From Mycolicibacterium vinylchloridicum (GTDB lineage Bacteria; Actinomycetota; Actinomycetes; Mycobacteriales; Mycobacteriaceae): a DNA stretch of 64,000 nucleotides. The stretch spans positions 1 through 64,000 of the forward strand of contig NZ_JACBJQ010000030.1 in assembly GCF_013404075.1 (NCBI RefSeq). The letters are read 5' to 3'. The notes under the pieces are model-generated. The model did no database searches. It was not told the origin of the DNA and worked only from the letters and a program-made list of their open reading frames with translations. Made by a program: the position numbers and the translations under genes. Shown here in pieces: positions 48,074-56,590 of the stretch (position 1 is the first letter of the stretch; each line of letters starts with the position of its first letter).

Positions 48074-49257
48074 GCGAGACAGCCGACGTGGTGATCGTCG
48101 GCGGCGGGATCGAGGGGTGTGCCGCCGCCTGGGCGTTGAGTCAACGAGGCATCACTGATGTCGTTGTCGCCGAACGCAATACCGTGGCCTCGGGCATGAC
48201 CGGCAAGTCCAGCGGGATCGTGCGCTGTCACTACGGGGTGAGCTCGTTGGCAGCGATGGCCACCGTCGGGCTGGAGGTGTTCGAAAAGGCCGAGGAGATC
48301 TTCGGCGGCGATATCGGGTTCCGGCAGACCGGATACGTCGTCGGCGTCGGCGAACCCAACGTCGACTCGCTGCGCAGAAGCATGACCGCACAACGCGCCG
48401 TGGGTGTGCAGACCGAGGAGATCGACGCCACCGAGGTGGCCAGGCTGTGGCCCTTCGCCGACCTGTCGCCGTTCGCGGCGTTCGGTTGGGAAGCCCGTGG
48501 CGGGTACGGCGACGCCTACCAGACGGCTCAGGCGTTTGCCGTCGCCGCGCGCGCGGCAGGTGTGCGAATCCGCCAGGGCGCCACGGTGACCGGGCTGCTC
48601 ACCGACGGTGACACCGTGACCGGCGTGCAACTGGCCGACGGCAGCCGGATCAGCGCCGGCAACGTCGTCGTCGCCACCGGGGTGTGGACGAGTCCGTTCC
48701 TCGGACCCTACGGAATCGACGTCCCGATCCGAGTGGTTCGCGAGCAGATCGTGATGATCTCTCCCGGCGTCGAACTCGGCCCGGTGCCGGTGTTCTCCGA
48801 TCTGGTGTCGCTGCAATACGTGCGTCCCGAACTCGGAGGTGACGTCCTGTTCGGCAACAGCGATCTGTCCGATGTGGTGACCGCCGATCCCGACGACTAC
48901 CTGAACCGCGCCACCGAAGACTTCATCGACCTCACCGTCGACAAGGTGGGCACCCGCTTTCCCGGCTTCACCGAGGCGGCGATAACCACGAGCTACGCCG
49001 GCTGTTACGACGTCACCCCGGATTGGAACCCGGTGATCTCCGCCAGTGGCCGCGACGGGCTGTTCGTGGCCGCCGGCTTCAGCGGTCACGGGTTCAAGAT
49101 CGCACCGGCCGTCGGGCGCCTGGTCGCCGACTTGGTCGTCGACGGCCGAAGCAGCGATCCACGGATACCGGAAACCGACTTCCGGTTGTCCCGGTTCGCG
49201 CAGGGCGAGCTGTTGAAGAGCCCGTATCCCTATGTCGGCGCCGGGCAGATGAGATAG
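48070..49257 (+). CDS. FAD-dependent amine/sarcosine-oxidase-like oxidoreductase
   Basis: 395 residues from GTG 48070, overlapping the previous stop (GTGA). DAO-family flavoprotein: dinucleotide fold VVIVGGGIEGC at the start, MTGKSSGIVRCHYG near residue 47-60, and the late FVAAGFSGHGFKIAPAVGR that closes the FAD site. It resembles the beta subunit of sarcosine oxidase and dimethylglycine oxidases, which remove N-methyl groups. It is the only dehydrogenase in the operon; the four-subunit N-methylglutamate dehydrogenase is absent. The true substrate is unknown. Confidence 0.85.
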   Translation: MSETADVVIVGGGIEGCAAAWALSQRGITDVVVAERNTVASGMTGKSSGIVRCHYGVSSLAAMATVGLEVFEKAEEIFGGDIGFRQTGYVVGVGEPNVDSLRRSMTAQRAVGVQTEEIDATEVARLWPFADLSPFAAFGWEARGGYGDAYQTAQAFAVAARAAGVRIRQGATVTGLLTDGDTVTGVQLADGSRISAGNVVVATGVWTSPFLGPYGIDVPIRVVREQIVMISPGVELGPVPVFSDLVSLQYVRPELGGDVLFGNSDLSDVVTADPDDYLNRATEDFIDLTVDKVGTRFPGFTEAAITTSYAGCYDVTPDWNPVISASGRDGLFVAAGFSGHGFKIAPAVGRLVADLVVDGRSSDPRIPETDFRLSRFAQGELLKSPYPYVGAGQMR

Positions 49258-49269
49258 ACACTGAAGCTT

Positions 49270-49911
49270 GTGACCGATCTGCTCCGCAACCAGTCGGGTA
49301 CGGCCCGTGATCGCGAACCGCACGAGCCGGTCGTCGAGCTGGAGTTCGAGGCGGCGATCGCGCACAACGTGCGTCTGCTGCGTCAGCAGCTGGGGTTGTC
49401 GGTGGCCGATATGGCGGCGCGGGTCGGCATCTCCAAGGCGATGATGAGCAAGATCGAGAACGCCCAGACCTCGCCCAGCCTGTCCACGCTGGCGCTGCTG
49501 GCCAAGGGCTTCGACGTGCCGGTGACCACGCTGTTCCGCGGTGCCGACGTCGAACGGCCTGCGGCCTTCGTCAAGGCCGGAACCGGCGCGCGGATCGTGC
49601 GCACCGGTACCCGAGAGGGCCACGAGTACCAGCTGCTCGGCTCGCTGCGCGGCGAGCACAAACGGCTGGAATGTCTGCTGGTCACGCTGTCCGAGAAGAG
49701 CAAGACCTACCCGCTGTTCCAGCACCCCGGCACCGAGTTCATCTACGTGCTCGAAGGCGTCATGGACTACGCACACAGCCGCTCGGTCTACCGGCTGCAT
49801 CCCGGCGACTCATTGCAGATCGACGGCGAGGGCGCACACGGTCCCGCGGACCTGATCGAGGTGCCGATCCGGTTCCTGTCGGTTATCGCGTTCCCGGACT
49901 CGCAGGTCTAG
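49270..49911 (+). CDS. XRE family regulator with C-terminal cupin domain
   Basis: 213 residues from GTG 49270, 12 nt after the oxidoreductase stop. HTH_3 domain at about 28-88 (NVRLLRQQLGLSVADMAARVG then SKAMMSKIENAQTSPSLSTL), cupin_2 domain at about 130-205 (HPGTEFIYVLEGVMDY). This class often controls amine or amino-acid catabolic operons with the cupin as ligand sensor. It is probably the local regulator of the amt-GS-Mgs operon. Its 3' end overlaps the convergent gene by 29 nt. Confidence 0.92.
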   Translation: MTDLLRNQSGTARDREPHEPVVELEFEAAIAHNVRLLRQQLGLSVADMAARVGISKAMMSKIENAQTSPSLSTLALLAKGFDVPVTTLFRGADVERPAAFVKAGTGARIVRTGTREGHEYQLLGSLRGEHKRLECLLVTLSEKSKTYPLFQHPGTEFIYVLEGVMDYAHSRSVYRLHPGDSLQIDGEGAHGPADLIEVPIRFLSVIAFPDSQV

Positions 49912-50755
49912 CCGACTGCCCCTTGCCGGGCGACGACGTCACCTCTCGGGCACCCGCATCGGCCTTGCGCGGCGCATTCGGCCGCTTGGCGGTGCGCGAG
50001 GTGACGGTCTTCTGTCTGGTGGTCGGCGAATGCGCCCGACGGCTCTGGGCGACGCCGGCGGCGGGAGCCGGACCGGCCGGTTGCGCGGTCGACTCCGCGA
50101 TCGCTTTTGCCGCGCCGGCAGGCGGTTCGGGCTCCGGCGTGGCCGGTATCTGGAGCGCCTTGGCGATCGCCGGCCCTATCGACAGCAGGTAGCCGAGTGG
50201 CCCGGGGTTCAGCAGGCCGAAGGCCAAGGTGAACAGCGGGGAGGAGCAGCAGTTGAACGCGGTGTTGAGAAACACCGCCGGCGCGTCGATGAACGCCTGC
50301 AGCACGGTCTGGGGAGTCGACGGATACTTCGCGGTGTCGGTGACCAACCGGATCAACATGACGCCGGGCGCGATGAACGGCCCAACGAAGCTGAGCGGCG
50401 CCAGCACCGAGAAGGTGACCAGAACACCGCCGACCGCCGCCACGTGTTCGCTCACGGTCTGGGCGATCAGCACGGGGTCGCCCCCGTCCTGGCCGACCGC
50501 CCAACGTGAATAGGTGGTCAGGTTCTTGCCGATCTGGGTCAGGATCGGCGCGGGGGGATAGGTGATGATCAACGACGCCAGATTCGCCAGATCCTGCTGG
50601 ACGTTCGTCTGCAACTCCTGCCAGGCACCGGTCAGCGCGACGGGCGCGGCGCGAGTCGATGGCAGCGATTCGGCGGGTAGTGGCGCCAGGGCGACGGTGG
50701 CGGTGAGGGTCGCCGAGACCCCGGTCGCGAGCATGGAGCGAACGCTCAGTTGCAC
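49883..50755 (-). CDS. Secreted mycobacterial protein, unknown function
   Basis: 290 residues from GTG 50755. A signal peptide is likely (core LATGVSATLTATVALAPL, cleavage near residue 29-35). The middle region is hydrophobic and Pro-rich (ITYPPAPILTQIGKNLTTYS, VLVTFSVLAPLSFVGPFIAP), with a Cys pair in FNCCSS; the last 60 residues are Lys/Arg/Pro-rich. This layout recurs in mycobacterial exported proteins, some annotated as porin-like GjpA, but membership is not certain. TAAATT (minus strand, about 50790) is a possible -10. Confidence 0.7.
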   Translation of the reverse strand: MQLSVRSMLATGVSATLTATVALAPLPAESLPSTRAAPVALTGAWQELQTNVQQDLANLASLIITYPPAPILTQIGKNLTTYSRWAVGQDGGDPVLIAQTVSEHVAAVGGVLVTFSVLAPLSFVGPFIAPGVMLIRLVTDTAKYPSTPQTVLQAFIDAPAVFLNTAFNCCSSPLFTLAFGLLNPGPLGYLLSIGPAIAKALQIPATPEPEPPAGAAKAIAESTAQPAGPAPAAGVAQSRRAHSPTTRQKTVTSRTAKRPNAPRKADAGAREVTSSPGKGQSARPASPGTR

Positions 50756-50892
50756 AAAAACCCCCGATCAACGGCTTGCAACGTCGTCAATTTACCGTGT
50801 CAGCGAACTCTTGGGCGCAGAACGGGCACTGCCTGCCCGGCTGCCCCCACAATTTCAGCTCCCCGACTTTTGGCCAGGTGGCCCGGCGGGAG

Positions 50893-50898
50893 TACAGT
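50893..50898 (+). promoter_or_regulatory. Predicted leuA promoter -10
   Basis: TACAGT (TANNNT), 8 nt before the GTG of the leucine-rich leader peptide. TTGGCC (50870-50875) lies 17 nt upstream as a possible -35. The transcript would start at or near the leader start codon. Confidence 0.6.
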
Positions 50899-50906
50899 AC
50901 GGACTT

Positions 50907-50948
50907 GTGCAGCGGGTGCTCCTTCTCGGACGCCGCGACGGGGTCTGA
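50907..50948 (+). CDS. Leucine leader peptide (leuL-like)
   Basis: GTG 50907 opens a 13-residue frame, VQRVLLLGRRDGV, with three consecutive leucine codons (CTC CTT CTC) and stop TGA at 50946-50948. It lies directly after a -10 at 50893-50898 and before a hairpin upstream of leuA. This is the layout of a transcription-attenuation leader: ribosomes waiting for leucyl-tRNA at codons 5-7 would cover the left arm of the hairpin. Leader peptides before leuA have been predicted in actinobacteria. Confidence 0.7.
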   Translation: MQRVLLLGRRDGV

Positions 50949-50976
50949 TCCAGACTGGCTTCCCGTCGCGGGTTTT
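50933..50976 (+). terminator. leuA attenuator hairpin
   Basis: CCGCGACGGG (50933-50942) pairs with CCCGTCGCGG (50962-50971), followed by TTTT (50973-50976). A nested small stem GTCTG/CAGAC (50943-50955) lies in the loop. CAGACTGG (50951-50958) can instead pair with CCGGTCTG (50986-50993), giving an alternative fold. Confidence 0.6.
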
Positions 50977-51024
50977 CGCGATGCGCCGGTCTGAAGTCCA
51001 ACCCAAGACATCCCGGAGCCAATC

Positions 51025-52860
51025 GTGACCACCCAGAAGCCGTCGTTTGAATCTGTAGACGCCTACGTATCTGCCCGCACCATCACCACGCCCGCCGGCC
51101 CGCGCCGTGACGGCCAGCCGTCCTGGAACACCCAGCGCGCCTCGGCGATGCCGGTCGACCGGTACCGGTCGTTCGCGGCCGAAGTCGAGCCGGTTACCCT
51201 GCCGGACCGCACCTGGCCGGACAAGGTCATCGAGCACGCACCGATGTGGTGCGCGGTCGACCTGCGCGACGGCAACCAGGCGCTGATCGACCCCATGAGC
51301 CCGGCCCGTAAGCGCCGCATGTTCGACCTGCTGGTCAACATGGGTTACAAGGAGATCGAAGTCGGGTTCCCCTCGGCCAGCCAAACCGACTACGACTTCG
51401 TTCGCGAGATCATCGAGCAGGGCGCCATTCCCGACGACGTCACCATCCAGGTACTGACGCAGTGCCGGCCCGAGCTGATCACTCGCACCTTCGAGGCATG
51501 TGCCGGGGCGCCGCGCGCGATCGTGCACTTCTACAACTCAACGTCGATCCTGCAGCGCAGGGTCGTATTCCGCGCCGGCCGTGAGGAAGTCAAGAAGATC
51601 GCCACCGACGGCGCGCGCCTGTGCGTCGAGGAGGCGAAGAAGTATCCCGGCACCCAGTGGCGTTTCGAATACTCCCCCGAGTCGTACACGGGCACCGAAC
51701 TGGAGTATGCGGTCGAGGTCTGCAACGCGGTCGCCGACATCGTGAAGCCCACCCCCGAGGTGCCGCTGATCGTCAACCTGCCCGCCACCGTCGAGATGGC
51801 GACTCCGAACGTGTACGCCGACTCGATCGAGTGGATGCACCGGCACCTGACCCCGCGCGACTCGATCATTCTGAGCTTGCACCCCCACAACGACCGCGGA
51901 ACCGCTGTTGCGGCAGCCGAATTGGGCTTTGCTGCCGGGGCCGACCGGATCGAGGGCTGTCTGTTCGGCAACGGTGAGCGCACCGGCAACGTCTGTCTGG
52001 TGACACTGGGCTTGAACCAGTTCTCCCGCGGTGTGGATCCGCAGATCGACTTCTCCAACATCGACGAGATCCGCCGCACCGTCGAGTACTGCAATCAACT
52101 GCCCGTTCACGAACGGCACCCCTACGGCGGCGACCTGGTCTACACCGCCTTCTCCGGTAGCCATCAGGACGCCATCAACAAGGGTCTGGATGCGATGAAA
52201 GTCGCTGCTGACGAGGCAGATTCGGACGTCGATGACATCCTGTGGCAGGTACCGTATCTGCCGATCGACCCCAAAGACGTGGGCCGCACCTACGAGGCCG
52301 TGATCCGGGTCAACTCGCAGTCCGGCAAGGGCGGGGTCGCCTACATCATGAAGGCCGATCACGGTCTGGTGCTGCCGCGCAGGCTGCAGATCGAGTTCTC
52401 CCAAGCGATCCAAGCGATTACCGACGGCGAAGGCGGCGAGGTGTCGCCCAAGGAGATGTGGGACGCGTTCGCCGACGAATACCTGTCACCCGTAAAGCCT
52501 TTGGAGCGCATCCGCCAGAAGGTGCTCGGCGCGGAGGTCGACGGCGGTACCGATGTCATCGAGGCCGTCGTGAAGATCGACGGGGTCGAAACCGAGATCA
52601 CCGGCCAGGGCAACGGTCCATTGGCGGCGTTCGTCGACGCCCTGGGCACGGTCGGTTTCGATGTGAGCGTGCTGGACTACTCCGAGCACGCGATGTCAGC
52701 CGGCGAGGAGGCCGCCGCCGCCGCCTACGTCGAGGCCTCCATCGGTGGACGCACAGTGTGGGGTGTCGGTATCGCGACGTCGATCACCACCGCGTCGCTG
52801 CGGGCGGTGGTCTCCGCCGTGAACCGGGCAGCCCGAATCGGAGCTATCCCAACAACATAG
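51025..52860 (+). CDS. leuA: 2-Isopropylmalate synthase
   Basis: 611 residues from GTG 51025 with a GGAG Shine-Dalgarno. First committed step of leucine synthesis: acetyl-CoA plus 2-ketoisovalerate to 2-isopropylmalate. The TIM barrel has the metal/substrate motif LRDGNQALIDPMS and the metal histidines in HPHNDRG (H286, H288), then a linker and the C-terminal LeuA dimer domain that binds leucine for feedback. The variable tandem-repeat insertion seen in tuberculosis leuA is absent, hence the shorter length. Expression is probably controlled by the leader peptide and hairpin upstream. Confidence 0.96.
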   Translation: MTTQKPSFESVDAYVSARTITTPAGPRRDGQPSWNTQRASAMPVDRYRSFAAEVEPVTLPDRTWPDKVIEHAPMWCAVDLRDGNQALIDPMSPARKRRMFDLLVNMGYKEIEVGFPSASQTDYDFVREIIEQGAIPDDVTIQVLTQCRPELITRTFEACAGAPRAIVHFYNSTSILQRRVVFRAGREEVKKIATDGARLCVEEAKKYPGTQWRFEYSPESYTGTELEYAVEVCNAVADIVKPTPEVPLIVNLPATVEMATPNVYADSIEWMHRHLTPRDSIILSLHPHNDRGTAVAAAELGFAAGADRIEGCLFGNGERTGNVCLVTLGLNQFSRGVDPQIDFSNIDEIRRTVEYCNQLPVHERHPYGGDLVYTAFSGSHQDAINKGLDAMKVAADEADSDVDDILWQVPYLPIDPKDVGRTYEAVIRVNSQSGKGGVAYIMKADHGLVLPRRLQIEFSQAIQAITDGEGGEVSPKEMWDAFADEYLSPVKPLERIRQKVLGAEVDGGTDVIEAVVKIDGVETEITGQGNGPLAAFVDALGTVGFDVSVLDYSEHAMSAGEEAAAAAYVEASIGGRTVWGVGIATSITTASLRAVVSAVNRAARIGAIPTT

Positions 52861-52869
52861 GAGTAGGTC

Positions 52870-53256
52870 ATGGACTGGGGTTCGACATGGGATTTCCTCT
52901 GGCACTTCCTGATCATCTTCGCGTGGATCGCCTATCTGCTGGTGCTGTTCCAGATCCTGGTGGATCTCTTCTGGCGTGATCACACGACGTCCGGCTGGAT
53001 CAAGGCCGTCTGGGTGATCTTCCTGATCGTGTTCCCATGGCTGACCGCGCTGATCTATCTGATCGCGCGCGGACGAGGAATGACCGAACGGGCTCGGGAG
53101 GCCGCGATGGCGGCCAAGAAGGACACCGACGCCTACATCCGCGAAGCCGCCGGACGTTCGCCCGCGCAGGAGATCGAGCACGCCAAACAACTCCTGGATG
53201 CCGGGACCATCTCGGCACAGGAGTTCGAGGCGCTGAAGGCCAAGGCGCTGAGCTAG
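52870..53256 (+). CDS. PLDc_N / SHOCT-domain small membrane protein
   Basis: 128 residues from ATG 52870, 9 nt after leuA with a GGAGTAGG Shine-Dalgarno. Two membrane helices (about 10-35 and 43-67, the latter IKAVWVIFLIVFPWLTALIYL) fit the PLDc_N cardiolipin-synthase N-terminal region. The C-terminal EIEHAKQLLDAGTISAQEFEALKAKAL is a SHOCT oligomerisation motif. Function unknown; common in mycobacteria and often part of the leuA transcript. Confidence 0.85.
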   Translation: MDWGSTWDFLWHFLIIFAWIAYLLVLFQILVDLFWRDHTTSGWIKAVWVIFLIVFPWLTALIYLIARGRGMTERAREAAMAAKKDTDAYIREAAGRSPAQEIEHAKQLLDAGTISAQEFEALKAKALS

Positions 53257-53281
53257 ATTCGGCGAGCTGGCGACTCCGGAA

Positions 53282-53854
53282 CTAGGTCGCGAACACAGCG
53301 TCGAGCAAGCGATCGATCAGCCCGGCCGGGTCATACCCGTCGGGTTGATCGATCGTGAGGTTGCTGAACGCCAATCCGTTGAGCAGCCGGGTCATGTGGT
53401 CGATCTGCTCGGGCGAGGCGTCGATGCCGGCCGAGGCCAGCAGCAGGCCGGCGGTCTTCATGGCGGCACGCTGCAATTCATAGATGAACGGCTGCAATTC
53501 AGGCCGTCGGATCGCCTCGATGAACAACTCGAACCGGGCCAGCGTCCGTCGCCGTGAGGCGTCGTCGGGATCGGCGACCATCCGGGTCATCAGCGCCGCC
53601 ACGCCCGCCCGGTTCATCGGTGACGGAAGAGCCGCCTGCAGCGTTTCCACGTGCCGCCAGTGCAGGTCGACGACGTGAGCGGCGACGGCTTCCAGCAGCG
53701 CCAGGCGGGTCCGGAAATAGTTCGAGGTGGTCCCCGCCGGCAGGTTGGCACGGTCGTCGACCTGGCGATGCGTGAGGCCGCCGATCCCCACGTCGACCAC
53801 GATGTCGATCGCGGTGTCGAGGATGACGGTGCGGCGTTCGGGATTTGGCGGCAT
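53282..53854 (-). CDS. TetR family transcriptional regulator
   Basis: 190 residues from ATG 53854. The N-terminal HTH is TetR-like (ILDTAIDIVVDVGIGGLTHR then LPAGTTSNYFRTRLALLEAV), with a helical C-terminal ligand domain. A TACGCT element 10 nt upstream and a palindrome ACTAC-TTGC-GTAGT (53870-53883) suggest autoregulation. It converges with the PLDc_N gene (25-bp gap) and follows a small exported protein gene on the same strand. The effector is unknown. Confidence 0.87.
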   Translation of the reverse strand: MPPNPERRTVILDTAIDIVVDVGIGGLTHRQVDDRANLPAGTTSNYFRTRLALLEAVAAHVVDLHWRHVETLQAALPSPMNRAGVAALMTRMVADPDDASRRRTLARFELFIEAIRRPELQPFIYELQRAAMKTAGLLLASAGIDASPEQIDHMTRLLNGLAFSNLTIDQPDGYDPAGLIDRLLDAVFAT

Positions 53855-53869
53855 CAGAACCGCCAGCGT

Positions 53870-53883
53870 ACTACTTGCGTAGT
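53870..53883. promoter_or_regulatory. Possible TetR operator
   Basis: ACTAC (53870-53874), 4-bp spacer, GTAGT (53879-53883), immediately before the TetR gene's TACGCT -10. Short arms, so a tentative call. Confidence 0.35.
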
Positions 53884-53902
53884 GGCTGCCAGCCCTCTGC
53901 GG

Positions 53903-54106
53903 CTATTTGATCGATGCAGCGGTCGTCGTCACGGCTCCCGACACCATGGCCGGCGACGGTGGCGTCGGCGTCGGGAATTTCGACTCCTGACCGGAATCGG
54001 CCGTGACATGGGTGGTTCCCGAGCCACTGGCGCCGTTGGCCGCGGCGAACACTGCGAGTAGCGCAATTGCCGCCCCACCAACGGTGGCGGCGAATATCTT
54101 CTTCAT
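53903..54106 (-). CDS. Small exported hypothetical protein
   Basis: 67 residues from ATG 54106 with an AGAAGG Shine-Dalgarno about 10 nt upstream. A signal peptide or membrane anchor (KKIFAATVGGAAIALLAVFA) leads to a short Ser/Thr/Pro-rich mature part (PTPTPPSP). Function unknown. Such small secreted Pro/Thr proteins are frequent in mycobacteria. It lies between a TetR gene and a GGDEF/EAL gene on the same strand. Confidence 0.6.
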   Translation of the reverse strand: MKKIFAATVGGAAIALLAVFAAANGASGSGTTHVTADSGQESKFPTPTPPSPAMVSGAVTTTAASIK

Positions 54107-54225
54107 GTCGGGACTGCCTTCTCCAAGCGGGTAGTCGGTGGGCCCAACTCGACGCTACGCCCGCTCGATTCGAATGTCCGCAGGCCCCAGTCTGTTCGGG
54201 TCAGACGCACAGCAGGCTGTGAGGG

Positions 54226-56556
54226 TCAGCTTTTGGAGCGCTGCGCGTATTCGGCCACCAGGTCCGGGATCTCGGCGGCGGGGACTGGCCTGCTGAAGTA
54301 ATAGCCTTGCCCGATATCACAGCCATGTTCGCGCAACCATGCCGCGGTTTCGGCGTCCTCGACACCCTCGGCGACCACCGTGATGCCGAGATTGTGGGTC
54401 AGTTCGATCACCGCGCTGACCACGGCGGCGGCCCGCGCATCGGTGGCGACGGCCGCGATGAAATGGCGGTCGAATTTCACCTCGTCGATCGGCAGGTCGC
54501 GTAGATAGCTCAAAGCCGAATAGCCACTGCCGAAGTCGTCGATCGCGATGCGAATTCCGTCTTCGCGCAGCTGTTGCAGTACCGCCGTCACCCGTCCGAC
54601 CTCGTCGAGAACGAGGTCCTCGGTGATCTCGATGGTCAGCAGCTGGGCCGGCAGACCACGCTCGTGGAGGAAGCTCCCCACCGCCTGCGGCAGAGAGGCG
54701 TCCCGGAGCAATGGCGCGAACAGGTTGACCGCGACCGGAACGTCCAGCCCCATCGACACCCATCGCGCTGCATCGTCGAGCACCTTCGTGAATACCAGAT
54801 CCGTGACCGGGCGCATCAATCCATGCCGCAGAATCAGTGGTAAAAAAGCCGCTGGCCGAAGCACTTTCAGCCTCGGGTGGGGCCACCGCAGCAACGCTTC
54901 CACGCCCACGACGTAGCCGGTACTCAGGTCCAGCTTGGGCTGATAGACCATTTCGAGGCCGCCACGGTCGATGGTGCGCCGCAGTTCACCGAGCAAGCGC
55001 ACCTGCGCCGCACCACTGGAGATCGAACGGTTCTCGCCGGTGTTCGTCACCTCCTCGACACCTGGATCGAGCAACGTCATATCCGAGCTGAACGTGTGAA
55101 CGGTCGCATCGCGCGAGCGCTTCGCGAAGTACATCGCGATATCGGCACGCTTCACCAATTCCTCTGGCTCGAGCTCTGTTTCGGCCAACAAAGTGACCGC
55201 CATGCCAGCGCTCGGACGCACCAGCACTTCGTGACCGTCGACGATGAACGGTGTGTCGAATGACGCGATCACCTGCTCGCACACCAGATGTGCTTCGTCC
55301 GCTCCGCCCTCGAGCAGCAACGCGAACTCGTCGCCGCCAAGCCGCGCGACGGTATCTCCTGGCCGCACATTGGCGACGATGCGCTGACCCACGCGAATCA
55401 AAAGGCTGTCTGCGGCGGGATGTCCCATGCTGTCGTTGATCAGCTTGAAATCGTCGAGGTCCAGCGACACCACCGCCACCACGCGGTCGTCGCGACGACG
55501 CAGCGCCATCGCGTGCGCCAGCCGGTCCTGGAACAGGGTGCGGTTGGCCAGCCCGGTCAACGGATCACGTAACGCCTGATCGGCTGCGGCAGTCAGTAAT
55601 CGGCGGTTCTCCAACCCGGAGAGCACCTGGCGGATACAGAGGAACGCCATCAGGATCGGGACACCGATCCGCAGGACACCGGTCATCACGATTGCCGGCC
55701 CGATGGTGCCGGCCAACAGCAGTGGCACATAGGGGAGCCACAAAGCGAGCGAGGATTGCGGCGAACTCGTCGGCGGCACCGGTGAGCGCGGCCGGCGGCT
55801 CAGCAGGGCGGCCGCACCGAAACACGACATCCCAAGCACCCAGCCAATACTCGTGAGGTGTCCGGGGTGATAGCGATTGGCACCTTGCAGGAAGGCGAAG
55901 GTGACTCCCGAGAACGCCATGAGCGTGACCGCGCCCATGAGGAGCCACATCACGACGCTGTCGCCCGCCCCCGACCGGACCACGAACACCACCGCCGCGA
56001 CGAAGATGAACAGAATGAACAACGGGTACAGCAGTGCGCGCCCCTGCATGACGCTGTCCACCCGGGTGGCCTGATACACGTTGCCGAGCACCAGCACCCA
56101 CAACACGATGAACAACGAGATCGCGACGATCAGCGCGTCGAAGAGAACGCGCATGCGGGAGCCCATGGTCGGTTCGGGCGGAAACTGGATGAACGCGACG
56201 CAGATCAGCACGACGAACACCAGATACAGGAAGTCCGCAGGCGACGGGAACAGCGAGCGGTTCAACACAAGGGTGTACAGGGCCCTGGTCAATTCTCCGG
56301 CCGCCCATGCGTATAGCGCGATCGCCATGGTGGTCCAGGCCGCGCGGTTCCGTCCGTGAGCGGCACGGGCCGCGACGGTCGAGCACGCGGCCGCGTAGAG
56401 GCCGAAGGCGGCAAAGGCCAAGGCGTCCACGATCAGGACGGTGTGGTCTCCGCCCCAGTTGAAACCGAACACGAGGGCGAGGAGAAGGCAGGCGATCGCC
56501 GAGGACAGAATCGGCAAAGCCGATTGCAGCTTGACCCTGCGGTCCTCCACTGACAT
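54226..56556 (-). CDS. Membrane GGDEF-EAL cyclic-di-GMP turnover protein
   Basis: 776 residues from ATG 56556. The N-terminal third (about 10-310) has eight or more membrane helices. A GGDEF domain follows (LRDPLTGLANRTLFQDRL, LDDFKLINDSMGHPAAD, active site RLGGDEFALL), then an EAL domain (GVEALLRWPHP, TIEITEDLVLD, DDFGSGYSALSYLRDLPIDE, VVAEGVED). Both catalytic signatures look intact, so it may make and degrade c-di-GMP. Mycobacteria usually have one such bifunctional protein (DcpA in M. smegmatis), but this one is larger and membrane-bound. A longer frame to 56757 overlaps dnaQ and is rejected. Confidence 0.92.
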   Translation of the reverse strand: MSVEDRRVKLQSALPILSSAIACLLLALVFGFNWGGDHTVLIVDALAFAAFGLYAAACSTVAARAAHGRNRAAWTTMAIALYAWAAGELTRALYTLVLNRSLFPSPADFLYLVFVVLICVAFIQFPPEPTMGSRMRVLFDALIVAISLFIVLWVLVLGNVYQATRVDSVMQGRALLYPLFILFIFVAAVVFVVRSGAGDSVVMWLLMGAVTLMAFSGVTFAFLQGANRYHPGHLTSIGWVLGMSCFGAAALLSRRPRSPVPPTSSPQSSLALWLPYVPLLLAGTIGPAIVMTGVLRIGVPILMAFLCIRQVLSGLENRRLLTAAADQALRDPLTGLANRTLFQDRLAHAMALRRRDDRVVAVVSLDLDDFKLINDSMGHPAADSLLIRVGQRIVANVRPGDTVARLGGDEFALLLEGGADEAHLVCEQVIASFDTPFIVDGHEVLVRPSAGMAVTLLAETELEPEELVKRADIAMYFAKRSRDATVHTFSSDMTLLDPGVEEVTNTGENRSISSGAAQVRLLGELRRTIDRGGLEMVYQPKLDLSTGYVVGVEALLRWPHPRLKVLRPAAFLPLILRHGLMRPVTDLVFTKVLDDAARWVSMGLDVPVAVNLFAPLLRDASLPQAVGSFLHERGLPAQLLTIEITEDLVLDEVGRVTAVLQQLREDGIRIAIDDFGSGYSALSYLRDLPIDEVKFDRHFIAAVATDARAAAVVSAVIELTHNLGITVVAEGVEDAETAAWLREHGCDIGQGYYFSRPVPAAEIPDLVAEYAQRSKS

Positions 56557-56590
56557 CACCCCCCAGGTGGCGATGCTAGCGAAGGGGATA

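Noticed and set aside
47932..49800. A 622-codon open frame antisense to the FMN subunit, FAD oxidoreductase and XRE genes
   Set aside because: It is composed of codon-bias mirror sequence of three clear genes.
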